NCBI GenBank assembly: GCA_958450365.1
Contig: CAUEEP010000728.1
Coordinates: 1,767,001-1,831,000, forward strand
Direction of reading: 5' to 3'
Length of the DNA: 64,000 nucleotides
DNA from: Mesorhabditis belari
Taxonomy: Eukaryota; Nematoda; Chromadorea; Rhabditida; Rhabditidae
In this document: piece after piece, positions 32,401 to 42,507 of the stretch
Numbering within the stretch: position 1 is the first letter of the stretch
Layout of the letters: every line of letters starts with the position of its first letter
Translations under genes and position numbers: made by a program
The notes under the pieces: model-generated
The model's input: the letters and a program-made list of their open reading frames with translations, nothing else
Database searches by the model: none
Told to the model about the DNA's origin: nothing

Positions 32401-32644
32401 CAAGTTCAAGATCAAGAAAAAGCTTAATAAAAAGCAAAAAGGTACAAGCGTTTAGCATATTAACAAAATCTTTTATCTAAGCTAAGCTTTTATCTCTCAC
32501 CTTGCGAAAGATCGGAGTCGGCGTTTTTGCAATGGGCGTTGGTGGAGGGCTTGTCGACGGGAGATCGTTTTCCTCCAATTGCAGCAATTTCAGCCTCAAC
32601 GTGTTCTGTTTCGAGTAGTTCGGGTTGGAGCGTATTTTGCTCAT
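29454..32644 (-). CDS. Cytosolic sulfotransferase (SULT family)
   Basis: Nine exons (minus): 32644-32501, 31853-31753, 31519-31386, 31273-31194, 31082-30997, 30942-30820, 30747-30664, 30124-29993, 29649-29454; all in phase, 359 residues. It would transfer sulfate from PAPS to small hydroxylated molecules. Residues 1-80 are a family-atypical, proline-rich N-terminal extension. The PAPS 5'-phosphosulfate loop [11 protein letters not shown] is at about 98-108, the catalytic histidine in [11 protein letters not shown] at about 155, the 3'-phosphate motif [16 protein letters not shown] at about 171-186, and the C-terminal [13 protein letters not shown]. No membrane anchor is visible, so it is cytosolic. 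C. elegans has one such gene, ssu-1; orthology is likely but not shown here. A MITE lies in intron 7. Splice sites are canonical and nothing is missing, so it should be functional. Confidence 0.95.
30144..30593. mobile_element. MITE, CCGTAATAATTCTAATAGAA family, in sulfotransferase intron 7
   Basis: Inverted ends CCGTAATAATTCTAATAGAA + GACC with TA flanks (30142-30143, 30594-30595). A short ladder of CTCTAATAGAAGACCAGT units follows the left end. No ORF of note. Confidence 0.87.
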
Positions 32645-32695
32645 TTTCGAATTTAGTTCAATTTCAAGAATTTATTTGATTTAGTGAATTTGGGG

Positions 32696-32704
32696 CCTTA
32701 TATA
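32696..32704 (-). promoter_or_regulatory. TATA box of sulfotransferase gene
   Basis: On the minus strand TATATAAGG lies about 52 bp before the ATG at 32644, a normal core-promoter distance. Confidence 0.5.
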
Positions 32705-32892
32705 GGCTAAATGAAGGCCCGCCCACTGTGCTTAAAAATGAAAATTTCGAAAGGGTAAACAGGCAGCAAATTAGTGGCCTCGAAAAAGTCACGGGCCTTA
32801 AAAATTGCGGGTTTCGAGTTGGGTATTGCAAAGATCTTTGAAGAAAGTTTTTTCCCATGATTTATTTACCGTTCTTGTAAGGGATTACGGTA

Positions 32893-33095
32893 GTCTGGTC
32901 TGGTAAAGGTCTGATCTGGTAAAGGTCTGATCTGGTAAAGGTCTGGTCTGGTAAAGGTCTGGTGAAGGTCTGGTAAAAGTCTGGTAAAGGTCTAGTAAAG
33001 GTCTGGTGAAGGTCTGGTAAAGGTCTGGTAAAGGTCTAGTAAAGGTCTGGTAAAGGTCTGGTGAAGGTCTGGTAAAGGTCTGGTAAAGGTTTTAC
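32893..33095. repeat. 11-12-bp minisatellite
   Basis: Some seventeen units of GGTCTGGTAAA with variants (GGTGAAGGTCT, GGTCTAGTAAA). From 33100 to 33590 only AT-rich sequence is seen. Confidence 0.9.
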
Positions 33096-33590
33096 TATAG
33101 TATGTTTATTCGAAATATTCACCATCCCTACAGTAGTTGAGATAAAATATTTTGCAGGGATTTTACTGTAGAATTGATTATTTAAATATTTCTTGATTTA
33201 GGCTGAACTACGATAGTTTGAAGGCTATGAATGAGGTTGATTTATTTGAGTTCTTCACTCTTTCAATTGGTTTACGGTAGCCTAATAAGTTTATAGGGTA
33301 AAGTCAGCCTTATATACTTGTCCAGAGAGCTGTTCTTTTTAAAATCTCGTACAATCTCGACAACTCGACAATTATTTTAAATAAAAAAGCACGGCAAAGG
33401 AAAGATTGAAGTAAACAATAGCAGTACATTAAAGTACTTTAGATACAAGGTTTAACTCAAGTGTACTAGAGTAGCTGTGAATCTGTAAAGTACTGTAGAC
33501 TAGTTATGTAAACATTTATACTGTAAACTTGTGCCTTATAGTAGTTAGAATTTCTTAAAATTGTATTTATTGTAGAGATCTTTTAAAATA

Positions 33591-34136
33591 TTGGGTTGAT
33601 GGAAAAGTCGTTTCCGATTTTTTGGGAGAGTACCTTGAATTTGTCGAATTTAGACGTTTTATAGCTCATCCGAAAGCTGAATTCAAGACGGATCGATTGG
33701 TAAAAACCGTTTTGAGATATCTCTTTTTCTAAAAATTTTTACAGCTATTTTAGTAAAGGGTGGCAGAGCCAAAAAATGGCTGTTTTCACGTTTCGTTAGT
33801 TTTCCGTGCAGGAACCTAGGCTAAAAACATGTGTTTTGTTTGTGCGAACTTTGGCTGGACAACCTTTTTTTAAAAACAAAAAAAAAAAACGAGAAAAACG
33901 AAAGAAAATCGCGAAAAGCCGCGGAAAGGCTATTGATCTGAGGGTCGCTGGTTCGACTCCCACCGGTGACAATATTTTTCAAAAATTTTTTGCTAAGATT
34001 CTGAAAATGCGTGTCTAGGGGTTATTTTTGACGCCGATCACGAAACACATGTTTTTTAGCCTAGGTTTCTGTACGGAAAACTAACGAAACGTGAAAACAG
34101 CCATTTTTTGGCTCTGCCGCCCTTTACTAAACCCAA
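33591..34136. mobile_element. MITE, TTGGGTTGATGGAAAAGTC family (copy 1)
   Basis: Left end TTGGGTTGATGGAAAAGTCG after TA; arms such as AAGGGTGGCAGAGCCAAAAA pair with the inverse near 34110. The right end keeps only ACCCAA then TA, so its terminal part was lost. Near 33933-33968 a tRNA-like B box (GGTTCGACTCC) and 3' half lie inside the loop, suggesting capture of a tRNA fragment. Confidence 0.82.
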
Positions 34137-35115
34137 TACATAAAGCTTATCAAGAAAAACATAAGATTTAATGGTTTACTTAACTTATAAACATCAGAAT
34201 TTATAAAGTAACCGTTTGGAAAGTCACGTATAGTCAATATAATAAAGATTACTTATGGGTAAATCGGGGATGAGCTTTTAAAAGTACTAATAATGGTTAA
34301 CTGAAAATAATGACTGGGTCATTTTAGTCAATTTGGTCGAAAAAAAAATCGATTTCAAGTAATTTGAAAAGCTTTTAAACCATTATCTTCTTTCTAAACA
34401 TTCTCGAAGCTTTTTGTAGATACTGTAGGATGATTAGAAAAGAGAAACTGGACTTGCTCATTTGCAGGCATGCAAGCATTGAAAGGAAAAATCCCCCACT
34501 CTCCCCACTCTCCCCACTCTACAGTAATCTTTAAGCAGCTGGGTGAAAGATAGAAAACTAGACATGTTTTAAGATGAATTTCTAAGCTTTTAACGTTTAG
34601 GTTAAAAGCTTAGAAGCGTATTCAAATCAAATAAGTCTATTTGATTTGGATACGGTAGGTAAAGCAGAGGATTGTTTTAAAATAAACTAGCCTTGAAAAT
34701 ACGAATATTTTGTTTGCTATTTGTTTCTATTTCAGAGATCATTTTGTGGCCAGACCAGCGATTTGATAAGAAACTGTTTGCATTGACTCTCAGAAATCAA
34801 AAATCTTGCTGCTCACTTTTAAAAGTTTGTGGAAACTAGAATAAAAGAAACTGGCCTTAAATGATGTTATAAATGTTTAACAATACTAAAAGGAAATCTA
34901 AAGAAACTAGACAACTGACTATTTAGATTCTAAAGTAAGAATTCTACAGTAGAAATCTTATTGATTGTTCATAACTTGGCTTGTCTTGTAGCCAGGGATT
35001 TCCGGATCCAGATCTGGATCTCTACATCTGGATCTGGATCTCACAAAGAACGAAAAGACGACTACGTGACACTCCAATAGACAGTCCATAGTACTGTCGT
35101 GTAGTCATCTTTTTG
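34137..35115. other. Stretch without a recognised gene
   Basis: AT-rich intergenic DNA with a few TACGGTAG/TACTGTAG words. At about 35039-35123 GAACGAAAAGACGACTAC and GTGTAGTCATCTTTTTGTTC form a weak hairpin. Confidence 0.4.
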
Positions 35116-35139
35116 TTCTTTGTATGCTTGTGTAGAGAT

Positions 35140-35255
35140 TTGGATCTGGATTCGGATCTGGATTCGGATCTGGATCTGGATCTGGATCTGGATTCGGATC
35201 TGGATCTGGATCTGGATCTGGATCTGGATTCGGATCTGGATCCGGATCCGGATAT
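35140..35255. repeat. Hexamer microsatellite
   Basis: (GGATCT)n with interspersed GGATTC units. The open frames across it on both strands (DLDLDS, PDPDPN, IWIWIR) are artefacts of a 6-bp period. Confidence 0.95.
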
Positions 35256-35307
35256 CCCTCCTTGTCATCCAGAAAACTTGTGTAATTTTCGATTTCCATA
35301 GAAAACT

Positions 35308-35394
35308 ACCTGTATTCAAACCAGCAACTCTTCGAGCGTCGAAGCGGTGATTTTGGTAAATGGTGAAAGCTTGTTGTCGCCACTTCAAAAGTCA
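35308..35394 (-). other. Candidate first exon of an unidentified minus-strand gene
   Basis: ATG at 35394 opens a frame reading MTFEVATTSFHHLPKSPLRR then SKSCWFEY and stops at a GT donor (ACAG|GTAGTT at 35308). Downstream exons were not found; the next 270 bp is the hexamer repeat. Confidence 0.25.
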
Positions 35395-35930
35395 TTTAAA
35401 GTGTTGCAAAATTCTCCAGAAAAAAAAACTGCAGAAATGATGAGATGACTAGAAAAATTGGGTGCAAAGAGAAATCTGTGCGGTGTGTGCAATCTCCGAA
35501 ATATCGTCCGTTCCTGAGTGTTGGGAAAAAAGGTTGAAAAAAACTCAAAATAGATCCTCTCGCTTTGCCCGATTCATTCAATTTGTGTGTTTGAAAATCA
35601 TTCAATTTGACAAGGAAACGCCCAGATTTTTCTCTCTTCGGTGAGAAGAAAAATGATGACGTTAAAGAGACAAAAGTTTGAAAAATGACACTGAGCGATT
35701 GGTGGAGGAAATTGGGGAAAAAAAGGGGAAAAGAGATGAAAAGTGATCGGGTCCTTCTCGTCTATCAAAAGCTATTTTTAAAGGTGATCGGAATTTTGAT
35801 TTGTTTGAGAGAATCGAAGAAGAAATTGGAAAATCGTTGAGTTGATCGAAGGTTTTTTTAAACTTTAAAAGAACCCTAATTCGTTTCCCCCTAAGACCCT
35901 AACCGTAAGATCGAAGAATGTTGGAGGGTG

Positions 35931-36200
35931 CTAATATATAGGAAAGCTGGATTTTATGACCCACCAATCCTCTGAATTCTACACCATGAAGACTACCGTA
36001 GAGGGTGCGCCAGAATTACCTTTTCAGCAGATTGCATGCCAAACGCCGCAATCAATTCAAAAATCCGACCAGTCACCGGATTGATTGGATTGCGCTTATT
36101 TGTGGGTCTGAAAAATGGGTTGCAAAACTCCAAACAAAGATCTTTTGGTACAGAAATTTAGGCGAGAATTCAGGTTTCAATTCTCTACATAAAATTTAGG
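35931..36200 (+). pseudogene. TATA + sORF unit, copy 1 (broken)
   Basis: CTAATATATAGGAAAGCTGG and ATTTTATGACCCACCA lead to ATG 35986. The frame aligns without gaps to the intact 77-codon frame at 36487-36720 (APELPFQQIACQTPQSIQK) but codon 33 is TGA where the intact copy has TGG, and a second TGA replaces another TGG. It lies directly upstream of an intact initiator tRNA gene. Confidence 0.65.
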
Positions 36201-36276
36201 GTTTTTGAATTCTCAACATTCATGCTCAATCACTTGATTGCACGGATTTAAGGCTAATTTGTGCCGATCGAATTGC

Positions 36277-36348
36277 AGCAGCGTGGCGCAGTGGAAGCGT
36301 GCTGGGCCCATAACCCAGAGGTCGATGGATCGAAACCATCCGCTGCTA
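36277..36348 (+). tRNA. tRNA-Met initiator (CAT), intact
   Basis: 72 nt starting AGCAGCGTGGCGCAGTGGAA, anticodon arm CTGGGCCCATAACCCAG with loop CCCATAA, T-arm GGATCGAAACC, and acceptor 3' CGCTGCTA pairing AGCAGCG. The A1-T72 end pair and three G-C pairs at the base of the anticodon stem are hallmarks of eukaryotic initiator tRNA. TTTT at 36355-36358 is a Pol III terminator. Confidence 0.97.
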
Positions 36349-36418
36349 ACCAACTTTTGCTTTCTTGCAAAAACATTCTTTACCTTGTTGTTAATGTTTG
36401 CGTGAATGTTGCAGGGTA

Positions 36419-36429
36419 AAAATATATAG
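36419..36429 (+). promoter_or_regulatory. TATA-like box of intact sORF
   Basis: AAATATATAGG about 60 bp before ATG 36487, conserved as a block with GAGAGCTGGATTTTATGACC in the other units. Confidence 0.45.
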
Positions 36430-36486
36430 GAGAGCTGGATTTTATGACCCACCAGTCCTCTGAATTCTACATTTCTAATTCTCATC

Positions 36487-36720
36487 ATGAGAACTACCGT
36501 ACAAGGTGCGCCAGAATTACCTTTTCAGCAGATTGCATGCCAAACCCCGCAATCAATTCAAAAATGCGACCAGTCACCGGATTGGTTGGATGGCGCTTAT
36601 TTGTGGATCTGGAAAATGGGCAGCAAAACTCTAAACAAAGATCTTTTGGAACAGCAACGTAGGCAAGAATTCAGGCTTTCAGAAATTCAGAAAATTGGGG
36701 AAAAGGGAAAAAAGATGTAA
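36487..36720 (+). CDS. Candidate 77-aa small protein linked to initiator tRNA units
   Basis: Single frame from ATG 36487 to TAA 36718-36720. The peptide begins MRTTVQGAPELPFQQIACQT and has SPDWLDGAYLWIWKMG in the middle and a charged tail (LLEQQRRQEFRLSEIQK). It has no signal peptide or known domain. The two related copies (35986 on, 40585 on) align over about 200 bp almost without gaps, but each has in-frame stops; every position where they have TGA reads TGG here. This suggests an intact protein-coding parent among decayed copies, although chance survival of a frame is possible. It starts 139 bp after an initiator tRNA gene on the same strand. Confidence 0.4.
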   Translation: MRTTVQGAPELPFQQIACQTPQSIQKCDQSPDWLDGAYLWIWKMGSKTLNKDLLEQQRRQEFRLSEIQKIGEKGKKM

Positions 36721-37067
36721 AGAGATCGGATCCTTCTCGTTTATCTCGTTATCAAAGCTATTTTTAAAGGTGATCGGAATTTTGATTTGTTTGAGAGAAT
36801 CGAAGAACAAATTGGAAAACGGCTGAGTTGATCAAACTTTAAACTCCGCAAAGAACCCTAATTCGTTTCCCGTTTATTTTTTGTGCTCTTGCTTTTGTTC
36901 GAGACTAGAATCAACGCTAAAATGTGTGTCGAATCAACTTCTCCGGAACAAATGTCTTAAATAAATTGAGTAGATCAAGAAGAAAACCTTTGTTTTCACT
37001 TTTTTCAAAATTTCTGATCTCTCAGTTCTAATCGTTAGCAAAAATCTGGAAACTAATCGATAAATTC

Positions 37068-37111
37068 TTTTCTTTTCTTTTCTTTTCTTTTCTTTCCTTC
37101 TTTCTTTCTTG

Positions 37112-37159
<48 letters not shown>

Positions 37160-37160
37160 T
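37068..37160. repeat. (CTTT)n microsatellite
   Basis: TCTTTTCTTTT followed by about sixteen CTTT units. The stretch 36721-37480 otherwise holds no gene. Confidence 0.93.
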
Positions 37161-37481
37161 TCCAAGCATTTGATTATTGTTTTAGGGATTTTTGCAAATC
37201 GTTTGAAAAATATTTACTCGTCTCGTAAAGGAGTGCATTTTCTCTGCAAAATACCCATTTATAGTTGTTATTTGTCTTGAAATTTTGTTATTTTTGGATA
37301 AATAGTAAAAGAATTTTCCTTTAGTTTGATAAACAAATGGGGAAATTTGAGAGTACGTGACTTATGTGAAAACCCTTTTTTATTTCATAGAACAAGGGGC
37401 GGAAAACTGAAAAATGGATTCGATTGGAGATGGAGGAGGATTGAGACAAACAAAACGATTGGAGATGAACTGGGGAAAGAT

Positions 37482-37552
37482 TGGAATTGAATGGAATTGA
37501 ATGGAATTGAATGGAATTGAATAGAATTGAATGGAATTGAATGGAATTGAAT
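37482..37552. repeat. 10-bp minisatellite
   Basis: Seven units of GGAATTGAAT; the minus-strand peptide repeat (FHSIPFNSIQ) follows from the period. Confidence 0.9.
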
Positions 37553-37735
37553 GGGTGAGAATGGAATCATTTCTCTACAGATTATTGTTAACTAGAGATT
37601 TGAAAATGGCTAAATTAGATCCAAAAAAATTCAGGTTTATGTAAGGAAAAAGTCAACGATATGTGATCTTAAAAAAAGTGATTTTCGACGTCAAAAAGAG
37701 AGCTGGAGAGTTTTGAATCGTTTACGGAAAAGAAA

Positions 37736-38290
37736 CGTTTTTCTAAAGGCGTTCTATTTTAAAATGTGGATCTTGGCTATCTTGTATTCAAACTGGTTTT
37801 TGTTATTAGACAATTCAATATTACATTCTTAATAGGTAAGTACAGCTATTTGGTTGTCCGGTTTTGAATGCGAATTTTTCGGGAAAATATTTTTCCCATG
37901 AGAACGAAGCTATTAAAATTATTTCCGTTTGTACCATTAGAAAGGTAAATTTGTGTTCTACATTAAGCTTTTTAGCGATTTTGAAAAGCTTCTATTTTAG
38001 GGGTTTTTCGAGAGCGCAAAAGTAGTCCTAACTAATGTTGAATTGTCTAATAACAAAAATCAGTTTGAATACAAGATAGCCAAGATCTACGTTTTAAAAT
38101 CGAATGCCTTTAGAAAAACCTTTCCTTTCCGTAAAAAAAAAGTCGTTTCCGTTGCGCTCTCGAAAAAACCCTAAAACAGAAGCTTTTCAAAATCGCTAAA
38201 AAGCTGAATTTAGAATACAGATTTACCTTTCTAATGGTAGAAATGGGATTAATTTTAATAGCTTCGTTCTCTTGGAAAAAAATAGCAAAA
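37736..38290. mobile_element. Interleaved double inverted repeat
   Basis: Arm A (37736-37822, ATCTTGGCTATCTTGTATTC) is inverted at about 38034-38122; arm B (about 37868-38030, with AAAATATTTTTCCCATGAGA and ACCATTAGAAAGGTAAAT) is inverted at about 38154-38290. The order A-B-A'-B' means the two hairpins are mutually exclusive. No ORF; probably a rearranged fold-back transposon. Confidence 0.7.
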
Positions 38291-38371
38291 AGTTCGCGTT
38301 AAAAACTCGACAATCTAATACAATCTGGTTAACGACTTTAAAAAAAACGTTTGATTTTCAAGTTTTTAGGT

Positions 38372-38882
38372 TTACTTTGACGTATTTGACTTAGATTGAC
38401 TTGAAGTTGACAAAGAGAAATTCTGGTTACAAGTGTACCAAGAAATGCACGTTTCTTCTAGACATGCGTGCCTACAAACTACAAAATGACGAACTGTCAG
38501 ACTACAAACGATTGTAACTTTTTTCCCGTTAAACGTTTTCTATAATTCTTTTACGAAAAGATAGCGAAACTCAAGAGCTTTCGAATGATAATAAATTTGT
38601 GCAGTAATAACATAAACAGCACCAGTTTGAAGTTGATTTGTATAGAGTATTGCACAAATTTATTATCATTCGAAAGCTCTTGAGTTTCGCTATCTTTTCG
38701 TAAAAGAATTATAGAAAAATGTTTAACGGGAAAAAAGTTACAATCGTTTGTAGTCTGACTGTTCGTCATTTTGTGGTTTGTAGGCGCGTATGTCTAGTAG
38801 AAACGTGCATTACTTGGTACACTTGTAACCAGAATTTCTCTTTGTCAACTTCAAGTCAATCTAAGTCAAATACGTCAAAGTA
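38372..38882. mobile_element. Long inverted repeat, about 230-bp arms
   Basis: TACTTTGACGTATTTGACTT at 38372 is inverted at the end near 38882; arms stay matched inward to AATAATAAATTTGTGCA..TGCACAAATTTATTATC leaving a spacer of about 50 bp. Few mismatches are visible, so the duplication is fairly recent or maintained. Confidence 0.85.
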
Positions 38883-39041
38883 TCGTCATTTTGTACAGTT
38901 CTGACAGTTCGTCATTTTTTTTAGTTTTTAGGCTCTGATTTCTTGTTTCTACATCAGGCAGATCACAGCTCGTAAGCACGATAAGGTAAACTTTTGATAG
39001 CGTTTACTAGATGGCTCATAGACATAATTTCTGATATTCTA

Positions 39042-39759
39042 CAGGGTGACCAAGTATTACCGCAACAACGTCGTATTATGTTATGAGCCCCATTTCACTT
39101 TTTGCTTACCTGTTTTTATTGTTTTTGTGTACTTTTCTTATTTTATGGTATGTTTACTAACTTTCAATACATTAGTATCGTTGTTTTCAGGAATGGTGAA
39201 AGCGTCTCCACATCGATCGACATCGACAATCGATCTTTGAGCTCAAGCGGCAGCGTGTTCAGGCGAGCGAGATCTCAAAGCGCCTGAATGTCCTCAGAAG
39301 CCTCGTTTCTCGAACCATTCAACGCTATGAAACTCTGGGCACAGTTTCTGATCTTCCGATCCTGGAAGAGGTGAAAAATGAACAGCGGTTACTCCGGCTA
39401 ATGTCAAGAAAGTGCGCGATCGTCTAAGATTAAACCCTAACCAATCGGTTATATGTTGAATCACTTTTTGCATACAACCATACATTAGTATGGCTGTTTT
39501 CAGGAATGGTGAAAGCGTTTCCACATCGATCGACATCGACAATCGACCCTTGAGCTCAAGCGGCAGCGTGTTCAGGCGAGCGAGATCTCAAAGCGCCCAG
39601 AATGTCCCCAGAAGCCTCGTTTCTTCAATTTGAATTTAATTGTTAATTTGTTACTGTTATATGTTGAATAAAGATATTTAAGTTAACTTTTCGAGATGGA
39701 TTGCATATTTGGTGAAAAGCCAGGCCTTTTGTGTGTTGCGGTAATTCTTGGTCACCCTG
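39042..39759 (+). mobile_element. Tc1-like element with N-terminal transposase remnant
   Basis: Ends CAGGGTGACCAAG(T/A)ATTACCGCAAC in inverted orientation; left flank TA, right flank TG (one change). From about 39200 the plus strand encodes a helix-turn-helix region like Tc1/Tc3 transposase (IFELKRQRVQASEISKRLNV, SLVSRTIQRYETLGTVSDLP), stopping at 39428. The segment from the TACATTAGTAT word through GGAATGGTGAAAGCGT...AAGCGCC is repeated at about 39481-39600. The catalytic domain is absent. Confidence 0.85.
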
Positions 39760-40358
39760 TGCATTCATCGGATATCCATGCACTCATCACAAAGTGTTCC
39801 CGAAAATCGCACAACTGTAGCCAAAGAATTGAAAGCGTTGATTAGATTTTCGTAAAATGCACATGCATTCCCTCAAATTCCTTTGATATTTTAACATTTG
39901 TACCCAAGAGAAAAAAAACAAATTCACAGACAAAAATCGTCTCAAAGATCTCTTCTCAAATTCTCATCCATTCAACGAAATTTTTCCCCCCGAAAGGGTG
40001 AAAATTATGTAAAAAAAAAAGAGGCAACATTTTGTTATTTCGCTTTTTTTTCGCGTCAATAAATTGCCAGTTTAGAAGAAAATTTGTGTGATTTCTGTCT
40101 ACTTTTTACGTTTTATTTTTTTTTGTTATGAAAACAAGGAGGGCAAAGAATTGAAAAGGTTTTTTAAAGTAAAGGGATCAAAAATTTTTAAACCTTTTAA
40201 ACTTTTAACTTTAAATTTTTCAAATCTTTTGAATTTTAATGATTTTCGATAAAAATTATATAAACATTTGATTCCCAACAAAAGATTAAATAATCTTTCT
40301 CCGACATTGAACCACTTGATTGCACGTATTTACCGCTATTTTGTGCCGTTCGGATTTC

Positions 40359-40447
40359 AGCAGCGTGGCGCAGTGGAAGCGTGCTGGGCCCAGAACCCTC
40401 TCGGTTATGGGCCTCCCGAGTCGATGGATCGAAACCATCCGCTGTTA
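40359..40447 (+). pseudogene. tRNA-iMet pseudogene with anticodon-arm insertion
   Basis: The 5' 30 nt and the T-arm match the intact initiator tRNA, but the anticodon loop reads CCCAGAA instead of CCCATAA and about 17 extra bases (CTCTCGGTTATGGGCCTC region) follow. Part of the insert, GGTTATGGGCC, is the inverse of the anticodon arm. The 3' end is CGCTGTTA. Confidence 0.9.
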
Positions 40448-40527
40448 AAACCATCCGCCAACCATCCGCCGCTTTTTTGCGAGCACATTCTTTGCCTTGT
40501 TGTTAATGTTTGCGTGAATGTTGCAGG

Positions 40528-40800
40528 GTAAAAATATATAGGAGAGCTGAATTTTATGACCCAGCAGTCCTCTGAATTCTACACCATGAAAACTACCTTA
40601 CAGAGCGCGCCAGAATGACCTTTTCAGCAGATTGCATGCCAAACTCTGCAATCAATTAAAAAATCCGACCAGTCACCGGATTGATTGGATTGCGCTTATT
40701 TGTGGGTCTGAAAAATGGGTTGCAAAACTCCGAACAATGATCTTTTAGTAGGGAAATGTAGGCAAGAATTCAGGCTTCAATTCTCTACATAACATTTAGG
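40528..40800 (+). pseudogene. TATA + sORF unit, copy 3 (broken)
   Basis: AAAATATATAGGAGAGCTGA leads to ATG 40585, but codon 11 is TGA (TTA in the intact copy), and the TGA changes of copy 1 are shared. Copies 1 and 3 also share their 3' end (TTCAATTCTCTACATAA), which the intact copy lacks. Confidence 0.65.
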
Positions 40801-40876
40801 GTTTTTGAATTCTCAACATTAATGTTCAACCACTTGATTGCACGTATTTAACGCTAATTTGTGCCGTACGAGTGTC

Positions 40877-40949
40877 AACGGCGTGGGGGCAGTGGAAGCA
40901 TGCTGGGCACATAACCCAGAGGTCGATGGATCGAAACCATCCGCTGCTA
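40877..40949 (+). pseudogene. tRNA-iMet pseudogene, degraded
   Basis: The anticodon loop still contains CAT (CACATAA) and the T-arm is intact, but the 5' acceptor reads AACGGCG, which no longer pairs with CGCTGCT, and an extra G is in the 8-12 region (GTGGGGGCAGTGG). Confidence 0.85.
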
Positions 40950-41716
40950 AACATTTTTTTTGTCAATCTTTATCTTGTTGTTAATGTTTTCGTGAAGGGT
41001 GTTAATATAAAAGAAAGCTGAATTCTGCACTACTGTATACTTCGTATCGTCGGATCTGACATACACTCTTATCGCTAGGGTTTTTGCTTCTTTTCAAAAA
41101 CATTATTTACCTTAAACTCTCAATTTTGCGGGCATTTTTTTGAAGAAATAATAAAGATTCGACTTTTCAAATACAATGCCAATTATTTTCTCGAAATTTC
41201 GATGACCTCAATCACAAAATCACTCAAAGTCTCGACTTTCGGTAAAAATTCGCAAAAACAAATCACGTCGAGAAGCCAACAATTACATACGAAATTCTTC
41301 GTACAAAGCTCAAAATATTCACAAATATACAAACCTTTTTTTTTCTTGTTTTTGCCCATCTTTTCACTAAAAGCGTAAGCAAAATTGATACTTTTAACGA
41401 TTTCGAAAAATTTTTCTTCATAATTATCGAAATTATTAGCTTTAAAGGGGTAAATTTTTCAAAATTGGCGCTTCGAGTTTTACTTGGAAAATCCGTTTTT
41501 CTTGGCATTTCAAAAAAAAAAAAGAAAATGGGGATTTTTTGAAGCTAAATGATAGGGATAATTTGAAAATTAGAAAAACTTTTGTACATTGAATTTTGAA
41601 AAACATAGAAAATTGGGTCATAAAATTCAGATCTCCTATATATTTTTACCCTTCAACATTCACGCAAACATTAACAACAAGGTAAAGAATGTTTTTGCAA
41701 GAAAGCAAAAGTTGAT

Positions 41717-41788
41717 TAGCAGCGGATGGTTTCGATCCATCGACCTCTGGGTTATGGGCCCAGCACGCTTCCACTGCGCCACGCTGCT
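41717..41788 (-). tRNA. tRNA-Met initiator (CAT), intact
   Basis: Identical by eye to the 72-nt gene at 36277-36348, on the other strand. A TTTT terminator follows on the minus strand (ATCAACTTTTGC). Downstream flank (AACATTCTTTACCTTGTTGT to ATATATAGGAG) is shared with the other units but no sORF follows. Confidence 0.97.
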
Positions 41789-42507
41789 GCGATTCGAGCG
41801 GCACAAAATAGCCATAAATACGTGCAATCAAGTGGGTCAATGTTGAGGAAGTTTATGTAATCCTTTGTTGGGAATCACTAAATAGACAGTAAAAAGAAGA
41901 CAGAAATCACACAAAAATGGAATTTTTTGAATATAATCAGGGAATGATGATGCAATCCTTTTTCTGCTTTTATTTTGGAATCAAAGAGTTTATTGAAATT
42001 GTCCAATAGTAATGGAAAATTTGAAACAGTTTCAAAATGAATGACAAGCAATACTTTTAAAACAAAAAATTCTGTTTAAAGACTGGTAAACTAGGATCAC
42101 AAACAAAAGATTTAAGAATAGACTTGATGACAAAGCGAAAAGTATTACAGAATGAGAAACTTGGAAGTGAAAGGGTCTTCCAAAATCGTTTTTTTTCCCA
42201 CTTCAGTGGGGGGCAATTTGGAGAGATTTCCGATCGCTTCAGACTTCACTCAATGAAGGAAAACGAAGGGTTCTGCATCATTCTTTGACTAGCCGACTAC
42301 ACTGCTTGAAGATCTTTGTAGTTCAGGTACAACTGTTTCAAGAGTTCATTTATTTGAACCATTTTTTTTTTAAATTCTCAAAAGCCTGTTCAACTAAAGT
42401 GTGCTGTAGTATAGCAAGATGTAGCTATTCTTTAAATTTGCCAAGCTAAAGATCTTTACTCGACCCACTGCTACTTTTGATACCATAATAAGGCAAAGGA
42501 CTTGGAT
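41789..42507. other. Stretch without a recognised gene
   Basis: AT-rich intergenic DNA between a tRNA gene and a MITE; no exon or repeat of note seen. Confidence 0.4.
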
